Shown here: piece after piece, positions 11,342 to 22,400 of the stretch
Layout: every line of letters begins with the position of its first letter
Numbering within the stretch: the first letter of the stretch is position 1
Assembly (NCBI GenBank): GCA_015350385.1
Contig: WNKI01000001.1
Location: 1,295,870-1,359,869, forward strand
Reading direction: 5' to 3'
DNA from: Aculops lycopersici
Lineage: Eukaryota; Arthropoda; Arachnida; Trombidiformes; Eriophyidae
Length of the DNA: 64,000 nucleotides
Notes under the pieces: model-generated
The model's database searches: none
Seen by the model: the letters and a program-made list of their open reading frames with translations, nothing else
What the model was told of the DNA's origin: nothing
Translations under genes and position numbers: made by a program

Positions 11342-13070
11342 CAACAAGTGGCGCCACAACAGCAGCAAGTGCCACCACAGCAAATGCAATTCCAAATGCA
11401 ACAACAACAACAACAGCAACAACACCAACCTCAGCATCCAATGGCCATCCAAGCAAGAATGCAGCATCCACAACCACAGAAGCCATTCAATCCCTTTATG
11501 GCCGCCGCATTGGCCGGCAACTATGGGCCAGCGCAGCAACAGATCGCCGCGGCCGCCATGCACCAGCAACAACAGCAACAACACCATGGTCACCATCCTC
11601 ATATGCAAATGGGACCACCAGCCGGCCACCAGCAACAAATGCAGCATCCACACCAACAGCAGCAGATACAAATGCAACCACATCAGCAGCAACAGTTGCA
11701 CCAGTTTGCCGGCGCCGCCGCTCTCCAGCATCCGGCCGCCGCCGGCCACCCATTTGCCGCCCATCCGTCGCAGGCGCAGCCAGGCGGCCAAATGGTTAGA
11801 GTGCAACAGGTGGGCCCACAAATTGTTAGCTCGGAGGCGCAACAGGCCGTCGCCCCGGGTGCTGGTCAGCCAATGGCCGTGCAGGAGTCGTCGGTTAGGA
11901 GTAACATAGTGCCACCACCGCAGCAATTCAACGCCCAGGACCAATCCTCAAACTCGATCGAAGATTCAGCAATGATTCCACAACCACAACAGCAGCAATT
12001 GAAGCCAACCGGAAGCCAGCAAATAGCCACCGCGGCAAGCGCTCAGCACCCAGTGATCACCTCGGCGAGCACTGCAATGATGGAGTCGGGCGCGCAAGCT
12101 TGGCCATTGCAAGCACCAGACATTCCTAAGATTGTTAACTTGGAGGTTAAGTGCGAGAAAAATTTAATGAAGGTTAGCATTGAATTCGACAAAATTTTCA
12201 ACGGAGTTATCTTCAGCAAGGGCCACTACAGTCACAACCAATGTATCCACGTGAACCAGAATAGCAACAAGCAACAGGCTTACTTTGATATAAGCATAAA
12301 CTCCTGTGGCACCCAGGGAAACACACAGAACGGACTCTATGGAATGGGCGGCAACACCGGAAGCGGAACCTACTTCGAGAATACCATTGTGATCCAATAC
12401 GATCCAAATGTTCAGGAGGTCTATGACCACGCGCGCAAGTTGCGCTGCACATGGCACGACCAATACGAGAAGGCAGTCACCTTTAGGCCCTTCCCCGTTG
12501 ATATGCTTGATATTGTGCGCGCCGATTTTGCCGGAGACAACGTTGGCTGTTGGATGCAGATCCAAGTTGGAAAGGGTAAGTTGATTTGATTTCTCTTTTT
12601 GGGCTCTGCGGTGGCATGAGTACCATTAGTAGTCGTAGCCCGATGACTAGAATGAAGACAAACAGAGAGAAACTCTCTCTCTCTCTCCTTCTCTTGTTCC
12701 GTCCATCGGAACAAGAGATCTTAACTGCTAGAGTTGGAGTGTTTCATTGCAGGAACCTCTGGATTGCATGCCAAGAGAGTTTGTGGTGCCGCACAAACTC
12801 GACAGCGAAAGAGGGAGAAAATTGGAGCGCTTGGTTGATGGGCTTTTGTAGATGCGCAGCACAAAAGCGCATCAACCTTAATGGATGTCAATCACCCCCA
12901 ACGCTGATTTTAGTTTCTCTCATTTATGACTCCATGGTTCATGAATAAGAGGCAAGCTCATTTGCCATTGACCAAACGAAAGTAGCTTTTCTTTTCTTTT
13001 CTTTTCCTTTCCTTTCCTTTCCTTTCTCTCTCTCTCTCTCTNTCTCNTCTNNNNNNNNNNNNNNNNNNNN

Positions 13071-13127
<57 letters not shown>

Positions 13128-14610
13128 TCTTCCTTTCCTTTCCTTTCCTTTCCTTTCCTCTGCTCTCCTCTCCTCTCCGATCAGATTGACTCTGTCCACC
13201 TCTTTCTCTTGCGTAGAAGAGCCCGAGACACTCAACAGGTTGCAGTGAATCGTTAATCGACTGGCCGCCGCCGCCGCCGCCATAAACTAGCCGATAAAAA
13301 CTACCACTACTTTGATGGCTGCCTTTCTCTTGTCGGGGTTTCTTTTCTTTTCGCTTCGCTTGATTGACTTGGCAAAACTTTTCTTACTTGAGCGATCCTT
13401 GCCGTGTGAGCCTTATGCCCACAACGAGACCACCAACCTGTCGACATCAGCATAACTCTGCACCTGACCAACAATACTAACCGCCTGACTCTAATCCAAA
13501 CAATAACATAACACAAAACACACACAATACAAACACACAGGTCCATGGGCTAGCGAGGTGGCCGGTATCGTGAAGATTGGCCAGACCATGACCATGGTGT
13601 TGGCCATCAAGGACGAGGAGAACAAATTCGACATGTTGGTTAGGAATTGCTTTGCTCATGATGGAAAACGGGGACCGATTGAGTTGGTTGATAAGAGTGG
13701 TTGCATAACACGACCAAAGTTAATGTCTCGTTTTACAAAGATCAAGAACTTCGGCTCCTCGGCAACCGTCTTGAGCTACGCCCACTTCCAAGCCTTCAAG
13801 TTCCCCGATTCAATGGAGGTCCACTTCCAGTGTACCATTCAAATTTGCCGCCATCAATGTCCAGAGCAGTGTTCCGCTTCGGGCGCCTCGGGAATAGGAT
13901 CCGAATCGTACAGTGAATCAACCATTTCGGGCACATTCAACATCAACGGCCAGGGCAACTCGGCAAATGGAGCCGCTGGCGCGGTTGCCGGCGAGGCCTC
14001 GTCGGTTCATTTGCGCAAATTTGGCTCCACCCGTGAGAAGCGTGATTTAGCCTCGCAACGAAACCAATACTTGAACGGATCTCAGCCAACTCTCTTCGGT
14101 GGTCGTCACTTCTCAATTCAAAAGCCACTAACCCAAACGGTTGGCCTGAACCGAGTTATTCAAGTCGTTAGCTCAGGGGATCTCGCATTTGCCATTCAAC
14201 AGCAGCAACAGAAGGAGAAATCCACCGTTGAGAATGGAGCCATTGATTTGGACCAAACGTTTGCCTCGCCATTGACATCCAGAGTTGATATGTCGCAACA
14301 AATTTGCATGTCCTCCTACTCCTTCGTCTTGGCCTCAGTGGTTCTCCTACTTATCCTTCTATGCTCCTGTCTAACAGCCATTAGCTTGTACCTGAGACAG
14401 AGAAGCTACGCCCAGCAGCGAAATGGCAAACTCCTACTAGTCCCATCGCCACACTCGCCAAGCTCCTCATCTACCTGCTCGAGTCCCTACTCAAGCGCCT
14501 CCAGCGGAACCATGAGACATCAGCAGCAGCAACAAGTGCCAACACACCACCAGTACCAGAAGCAAGCATCCAATCAAATGCAAGTGGGCGGCTACATGTA
14601 TGCTAATTAA
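10842..14610 (+). CDS. Zona pellucida domain apical matrix protein (dusky / dusky-like / miniature type)
   Basis: Three exons: 10842-11135, 11258-12575 and 13541-14610. The splice frames fit exactly; GTAAGT donors and CAG acceptors rebuild VGKGPWASEV across intron 2. I chose the ATG at 10842 because it begins a signal peptide (KFLTLLLPLCLVLAF); an in-frame ATG at 10689 adds 51 non-hydrophobic residues. After a variable region and a Gln/His-rich part (exon 2, first 800 bases) comes a ZP domain: VNLEVKCEKNLMKVSIEFD, FNGVIFSKGHYS, LRCTWHDQYEKAVTFRPF, HFQAFKFPDSMEVHFQCTI, with paired cysteines. A furin-type site REKR follows, then one membrane helix (FVLASVVLLLILLCSCL) and a short polar tail. In insects this family shapes apical extracellular matrix and cuticle of epidermal cells. 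AATAAA at 14903-14908. Total about 893 residues. Confidence 0.88.
12989..13165. repeat. Pyrimidine tract with N gap in intron 2 of the ZP gene
   Basis: TTTTC and TTTCC pentamer repeats flank a long (CT)n tract. The assembly has single Ns at 13042 and 13047 and a 20-N run at 13051-13070, so the true length is unknown. It lies wholly inside the 965-bp second intron of the ZP gene and does not affect coding sequence. Confidence 0.9.
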
Positions 14611-14677
14611 AACAACAACAACAACAAAAGTAGGAGAGATGTCAAGTCGTAAGAGGAATGTAAAGGGATTAGATAAA

Positions 14678-14708
<31 letters not shown>

Positions 14709-15094
14709 GGAGAAATTAGATCAAATCATATGATATAATTGACAAAGAGAAAAATCCAGGACAAATGAACAGTCGATCCTCTTCTGGCGAGCAACAAGTG
14801 GCCAATTTGTTACTAGAACAACTACTCGTCAATTGAGAAGCAAGAAAGAGAAAAGCATTATATTTATAAACAACTGTAACAAGAGAACATTTAAATCCAC
14901 TGAATAAATTTTGACTCAATTAAATGCATCCAAATGATATATTGGAGTTGTGCATGTCATCAAATTTATTTATTCAACTCTTTATGGAGCCCTGTAGGCC
15001 TCGACTGGGATCAACATGGATCCCTCTATGCGACTAAATACTGTGCTTCGGCACTGAAATGCACCTCCACTTATCAAGACTAGAGTTTTGAGAG

Positions 15095-15882
15095 CACAAA
15101 ATTGCAAACCGCGTTTAAAAATCATAACAGATGCCAAAGTTATGGCCTCCAAAGTGATTAGAGGCCTTTCAAGGGCGGCGTGCCTGTTACCGGAACCCTG
15201 GAACTTATCGACTAGGAAGAAGGTTTGCTATCATTGAGACGGACCTGCGATGAAGTGTGCAAATTTTGCTATCCACAAAACGTCCCAGTCGCCCTCGGGA
15301 CCCTCGACCACCTAGCGACCTGATGCGAAATGTAGCTCGTTAACAGAGGCCAGCACTGTGGAATGTACGCGGAATCGAACCTACAAGTTGCTCTGATTAA
15401 GTCAAAGAAAACCGTCTTTAGTGACATCAATATTCCAGAAGATACACTCGATTGCAAACATTTAAGGCAACCGGATGCTCAGAATCCAACTTCTGAGTCG
15501 TTTGCAGGGTTCATTTACCTTCTAGCTATCATATCTTCGGAGTTAGAGGTGACTTTTAGAGGCGGTTTTTTTCGGTACATTCAGCTTGACTAGACAAATC
15601 GATTCTAGGTGCAATTGACGGCTTTGGCATTCCTCAGCAAGAAACATCCGAACTCGCGGCGCTAGGTGGTCGGAGGTGCCGGGGGCGACCCCGACACAGA
15701 GTAGATACCAAATTTTGCACACTACTGCGCGGCAGCTAGGCTATCAGGCCGTACCTTCTTTCGAGTCGGTCAAGTGCAGGGTTCGGGAAATATACCCAAA
15801 ACCTTTCCAAGGCCTCATTATCACTTTAAAGAGCATAACTTGGGTGCTTATTGTAATTGTTGGACGCGGCTCACTTGCCATG
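15095..15882. repeat. Long imperfect palindrome (inverted repeat, about 390-bp arms, 6-nt loop)
   Basis: The two halves are reverse complements around base 15488. Matching word pairs, outer to inner: CCGCGT 15109-15114 / 15864-15869; AAGTTATG 15137-15144 / 15834-15841; AAAGTGAT 15151-15158 / 15820-15827; GAGGCCTT 15161-15168 / 15809-15816; GAACCCTG 15193-15200 / 15777-15784; GTGTGCAAA 15255-15263 / 15714-15722; CCACCTAGCG 15308-15317 / 15660-15669; tip CTCAGAA 15478-15484 / 15491-15497. All centre within 1.5 bases of each other, so the arms differ mainly by substitutions. One reading of the left arm gives VCKFCY and then GTLDHLAT with nearby stops, which reminds me of a C-terminal region of LINE-type reverse transcriptases; the right arm gives a similar GTSDHLA. 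That origin is tentative. Outer limits are approximate. Confidence 0.85.
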
Positions 15883-16449
15883 TTCTTTGTGTTGCGAAGC
15901 CTTAATTCTTTGTACATTTGACAGAGATAGTGAAAGATTACACCATATAATCAAGTGGCCAGGCTATACATGTGAAGTGCAATTAAGGGGTGCCCGAGTC
16001 TCTTGGGATATTCAAACTTGGTCGGCAATCTTTGCATGCAGTTTATTGAGCATGAGTCCGCAAATTCAATCATCTTATTATCCGATATCACTAAAATATC
16101 TTGGGAGCCCTGAGTTTTATCAAATACCATGAACTAAAAACAACTCGACTTGAACCAATGACAAGATTGGCCATTTTATCCACATAATAAGCAAAGTAAA
16201 ATGCTGCAGCAATCACATTAGCCTGCATTTAGACAGGAACACTAGTGGCAAATCATAAAAGACGATAATTTCATCAGGTAACTAATTGGCTCGATTATTT
16301 GCAATTTTTAACTATGACGATATTTGATAAATTGACTTTCGATTGTTTATTTTATCCATCGTTTTGTCTTGTTAAAATCCTGATCACTGACACCGACTAG
16401 CAAGCTAAATAGCTAAATAGAAATAGAGTATACTGCGAACCCTCGGCCC

Positions 16450-19400
16450 TCAATTATCTGCCTCCTCGATGCTGGAGCTCGAGTTGCGTGCTGTAACATT
16501 GAGTTTCTCATATTGGGCCACTAAATCCTGTTCGCGCTGCTTATTATCACTTGTAATCCTCTTCGATGGATCCCTCAAAACCTCCTGTTGCTCGGAGACA
16601 TTTTCCAAGCTAACGGCCAATTTGATTCTTGGTTCCAAATTTGAATCAACCACCATGTTTTGGCCCCCACATTGCTCATTTGGAGTGGGTGTTGGCGTCT
16701 GAACAATAAGTGGCTCTGTTGGTTTGATGGTTTTTGAAGCCATTGTTGGCGTTTGGTTATCTGTTGCTCGTTTCGCTTGCTCGGCCTTGCTGCTTGTGGG
16801 CGCCGACTCGTCGCCACTAATATCGCCGCTACTAGAGCAACTACTGGAGCTTGAGCCGCTGGAGCCACTTCCGCTTCCGCTGAGAACTGAGGCTATGCTG
16901 CCGGATGAGTTATTTCTAGCCCTCTCCTCGGACTCGGTTCCCACTAGAGCGCCAACCTGTGTATTGGGCACCTTGTTGTCCACTTGTTGCGGAGTTGTCG
17001 TATCTGTTGCCTGCAAAGTTTGCGCATTCTCCTTTAGCTTCACCTCTGGTTCTTTCAGTTGAACCTGAGCCAAATTACTAGCCAGCGAGTCGATCTTTTT
17101 GCTCGCTAATGGTTGAGTAGCCGGTGATTGCGTAGGTCCAGTGGTCGTGCTAGCGGCATCTGTGACGGTGACGACGGTAGCTTGCACCTGGTCATCTGGG
17201 GCAACAGCCGTAGTGCCATCGGCGAGCGGAACTCTGGCGTCAGCTGACTGGACCGAGGGCTTTTCAGAAGTAGTTGCGGTGGTTGCTGTTGTGGCCGCCA
17301 CCGTTGTCGCCGTTGCCGCTGGCACAACTCGCCTAATTGAGGCCGAGGTTCGTGAGGCGGAAGTAGAGGAGCGCGTCGAGTGGTTGTGTCCGTGGTGATG
17401 GTGGTGATGATGGTGGTGATGGTGATGGGCGCCACTTGTTGTTGTTACCTGACCAGACCCGCTCGTTATTGAGCCAGGCGTTTGGGCGGCGGACGAGGAA
17501 CCATGCGCATGATGATGGTGTCGGTGGTGATGAGTTCGACCGCTGTGACTTCTATGGTGTTTATGGTCCGGCTGGCCCACTGACGACGAGTCGCCGCTAG
17601 GCGGCCCACGACTCTTGCCAACTCCCATGCTCGTGCCAACATTACCTGTACCTGCCGCCAGCTCCTGCTTTGACCTTCCAGAGGAGCCGGCAGCAGAGGT
17701 GCCGCCACTAGCTGCTCCCAAATCTTGGCCCGTACCGGAAGTCGTTGGTGCGGACGATTGCGCCATCTGAGCCTGCTGGGCCATCACAGCCGCAGCAGCA
17801 GCGGCTGCGGCCGCCGCGGCAGCCTTACTAGCGGAAGTGGAAGCTTGGAGCTCTTTCTGTATAATCTTTTGTTCCAAATTTGCTATCGTACTCAACTTTC
17901 CGCCAACGCCACCAGGAGCAGCCGAAGCGGCGACCACTGCAGCGGCGTTTGCGTTCTGGTTGCTCGCATTGTTGCTGTTTGCCGCCAAGATGGTCGCTTC
18001 CGCTTGAAGCTGTTGCCTCCGCTTGCCCATATGCTTAAGCGGAATTTCCGTGCCGTAAATTTTGGTCGCCTTCTCGGCCATTGTGGTCATCATGTCCATT
18101 GAATCCTTGTGGGCGGCCTTCAGGGAGACGTGCCACTCCTTGAGTCCTATCTCGTCCTACTCGGTGATGTTATCGTAAGCACATTGTGGGCGGCGGCATT
18201 GTCGTGGCAGTTGTTGTTGTTCCATTTTGTTGCAGGTTTTCCATTGGAGTATTGCGAGCGTGAAGTATGAAGTTTGGTGGCGGTAGTCGTGTGAGTTGAC
18301 GGGTTAGAAAGTTGGACAGGTGATTGGTTGGTTGGTTGGTTGCGCAACCAGACTCCCAACAAACACTAGCTCTAATCTAATCATCCTGTTCATCAGCTTG
18401 TTCCACGACCTAATGGTCAGCATCTAGACGGTCACCGGAATGGCAAGCGGAGAGACCATGGCAAGAGAGTCCCTCGTCGTCAGCTGACCATATAACCCGA
18501 GAGGAGTTCCTCAAGCGACGACCTAGATTGTGGAAACAAAAATTTAAATCCATATAGCAAAGGATACAAGGTTCCTATGAGAGAGAGGCACGAACACAAA
18601 TACAAACACAAGGTAAACTTACCGAATTTGTAAACACGTATTTGGAATGATTGTACAATTTGATTACAATGCATTGCTCGTTTTTGATCTGAACATAATC
18701 GTTGCAAACCTCCTCAATTTGGTCCATAAATATTAACTCAGGCTGTTTGCCTGAGTCGCTCCATAGCTCTAAACGATTTGGATACAATCTAACGTAGCGC
18801 GTTAGCCAGGTGGCGGTAAAGGTACCACCAAGTCGCTTTATATAACCATGCAGAATGCAATCGCTTTGTTCCTCCTCTTGGTAGCCGAGTTTGTGTTTGT
18901 TCTTACGTTTCATTTCCGCCTTATCCGCCTCGTGATTGATGTAATCAAAGATGGTCTCGGCAATTTCATGCTGCCACCTTTCGCTAACAACAACGGGAAA
19001 ATTCCTGTACAATTCCTGGTCGGCGTCGGTCAGTTTTATATGCTTTGTATCCTCATCATCAAAGGAGCCAATATCAAAGGCGTCGGCCGCGTTCACCTCG
19101 CCGCGAGCTGGAATTAGTGGCGGCGAGAGACGTTGCAGGAATACAACGCGCCAATCGATTCCCCTAAAGAAGGGGTGTGATTTTATTTCCTCGGCGCCAC
19201 GCCCCCGACAACCAAGTCTCTTGTGCACATCCCGCTGGAGGAGTCCCGTGAGCAACGACCTGAGCTCTAGCGAGAACGAGTCGGGCATCTCGACCACCTG
19301 TTAATTGAGTGGTGATTAATGTCTTTTTTAGTTTTACAGTCTTCAACATAACCAAGTGTAATTAAATCTAATAGATTTATTGCTAATTGATTACCAGAAA

Positions 19401-22400
19401 ATAGACTTACCATTGTCATTGTCATGCGATCGATCTCGTGTTTATCACGCGTCTTGTGTTGCCTAAATGGACTGTGACTATTGTTTTAATCAGGATTTGC
19501 GTGTATTTGTGGTTTGTGAGACAGGCATTATTAAGTAATGGTTAGTAGTCGATTAATTTTGCTTGCCATTGTCACCCGGGTGAAGTTTCAATTTTCATAA
19601 GATTGTGGATGGTAATGAAATAACCACGTGTGATTGAAAGAGGCAACTGGAAGTGGGAAAAGTTCCATTGACCTAATTTTCAATTGACTTTGAAATTAAT
19701 GTTTAGTTTAACAACATAAAGACGGCAACAAAAACGTCGTCGACGTTCGCCACTAATGAACTTCCTGCGTCCGGATTCAAGTAGCGGTAGAGTGCGCTTC
19801 CTATACAGTTCGACTCAAGGGAAAGGCGTACAGTGAGAGGAGGAAGCGCAAATTTAGAGGGCTTAGTGTTGCCATTGCGTAACATTCCTGCAAAATTACG
19901 AGGAGAGTTAACAAAACGAGAAAAACTAGCTTGGGAGAGAGAGAGAGGAAAAGCGATAAAGTTGATTGGTGGCACTCTTTAGCCAGATTTTCACGCTCCT
20001 CTTCTTTGCGAAAACCTCAATTGCTTTCGCCACTTAGCGCCGATAGCTGCTGCTGTAGCACCCAACGACTACAACAGCAACAGCCACTGCTACGATCTCG
20101 ACGTTGACGCTGACCTGATGAGAGTGTAATGAGTTTAAGTGCCGCTGCTCTCTTCACCTTTGGAGATTCAATCAATCGTCGTCATGGGGCCAGAGAGCGT
20201 AGGAGCGGCGCCCATTTGCGCCGATAGCCCAGCAAAAAGTCAGTGCTCATTTGCCACACAATGGGCTAGAGTTCCAGGTGGTTCTAGGGTGCTGTAGTGC
20301 GGAGAGTTGCGCCAACTGTGAGTTGTGGGTGTTACACTAAAGTAACAAAATTGCCCAGACAAACCGCTACCCTTCGCGTTGTGGCTAGGTAGCCGCCACC
20401 AATGATTGTGTGCAAGTCGTTGGTTGGTCGGTCCGTCTCCTGTAACCAGTAAAAGCGCGCTCCAGTTTCCTCGTCCCTCCGGCCTCTACGCATTTGCTAC
20501 GTGTACCGTGTGGCGGTGGACGACGCGTCGACCGTTGTACTGGCAGCAGGCGAGCAACTTCCGGTCGCGCAAACAGGAAATGAAACGTGAGAGGCCAGCG
20601 CCAGGAACTGACGAGTTGCGTAATGGATTGTGGACTCGGAATTCGGCCGCTGTGTTGTTGTTGTTGTTGTTGTTGCTGCTGCTGCTGCTGCCACTACTGT
20701 TGCCACTATTTGGTCCCGACTTATAGTTGCGGGAAAATACCCGTTGCCACAACAAACTTTCCGTCTCTCTCTCTCTCTCTCTCACTCTTTTATTAATCCA
20801 GCTGATTGTTGGTCTTGGTCGGCGTTTTGTGTGTCGGTATGTCTGTCTCTTTCTATTTCTACTATTGCTAATTTTGCTACTTTTGCTGTGTTCCGTCCAA
20901 CTCTCCGCCTAGCTACCGTTGGTGGTGGCCAATTCAATTTTGGCATCCTCCTTCCGTTCTGTTATTCCCATTGAAGCCAAGGTTTTCATTTCTCGTAACA
21001 TCTTACTGCACAAACAATCTATGCGAGAGGTGAGAATAGGAGAAAAAAGTTTCCAATAGAAAGGAAAGCATCGAGCAAATGGAGGTGCAGGAGCGAGAGA
21101 GAAAATTGAATCGCAGTAACCGGAAGTTGCTTGGGCTCTCGCTTGGGATACCTAGCCAAATTAAGACTAATTAACGCCGACTAGCAAGTAGATGTGCGAA
21201 ATTCGATTATTTGCTCCGCCACCATTGAGACTTACGTCCGCCTTGCGGTTGCCTTTGGTAGCTATCCAACTAAGTAGCGAGAAGTAAACATTGATTTCCG
21301 GTTGCTGGTAACTCGATTCGTGCACACTAGAAAGTCGCCAGCTCTCCTCTGGGAGAGCTGCGCGCTTAATTTGGACCCAATCAAGTGGCTCTTCTCGAGG
21401 ATTGCAATTGTAACAGAATGTGGTGAAAGGGTGTAGGGGTGGTGGCGGCTGTAGCAGTCTATTTGGTTCTGCAATTCGAGTGCTCCACCAACTTCGCCAC
21501 TCCACCCTCGGGCGGCGAATTTGGCGACCCCACCCCCTCAGCGTCCCGCGTTCACTCTTTTACTTGCTTGTCCAGCCCGCGAGAGGGAATCCATCCACTT
21601 GAATTGAATAGTAAGCAATGCTAAAACTAATGCAACCACCGAGTTACCGAGGGGTGAGCCCCAGCGTAGCGGAACTTTGTGGGCGGCCACCCAAAATAAC
21701 AGACAAATAAGTGAGCAGCTGCCACTACCCTCTTGGCGCAATGTAAGCGGCGAGGGCCGGAAGTTGGAGGAGCGAGTAGAGACTTGAGCTAGCCAAAAGC
21801 GAGACGATTCGCGTTACTCGCTTGCGCCAGCCAATGAGTCACAAAGTTCGATGGTTTTGAATCCCAAGGTCTCGCTCTCTCTCTCTCTCTCTTGCTTGTC
21901 GCTAAGTTTGCCGACAGACAAACTCGGCCCAGCCAGTTAGCTTGCTGGCTACCTAATGTGCGCGGTGAGTTAGTGTCTCCATTGAGGAATGATTAATAGC
22001 AGCCAGTAGTCGCTGCTATATATGTTTCCTTTTGAGAGCGTGGGTGTGAGCAAGTGTGGTATCTAAGCCAACACAGCGATCGCATATCGACTTATCTATG
22101 TCTCCCACTTGGCGGTCCACAAAGTCCCACAACTTTTCCCTTCCACTCAGGCCAAATTCCATCTAATCTGGTCGATTCCGTTCTAGTTGTCGTCTCATTG
22201 GAAGTCTCTCTCTTTCTCTTCCTGGCTGCCTTGTACTCAAATGCTACCAAGACAAGAGTTTGAGAGTTTTGGAAACCAAAGCCAGACAGAGCGAGGCAAG
22301 CGAGCATTTACATGTGCATCTCCTAGTGCCGCCAATCGACCCCAGAAGGCAGTAAATCAATGAACTCTCTTTGTCCCTCGTTTCTCTAGCTGGTGCTGTC

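Noticed and set aside
11276..11944. 222-residue Leu-rich ORF on the minus strand over ZP exon 2
   Set aside because: Shadow of the Gln/His-rich coding repeat on the plus strand; low complexity and no family features.
15365..15385. Possible minus-strand tRNA B-box (GGTTCGATTCC on the complement)
   Set aside because: The T-stem does not pair and the site is part of the large palindrome.
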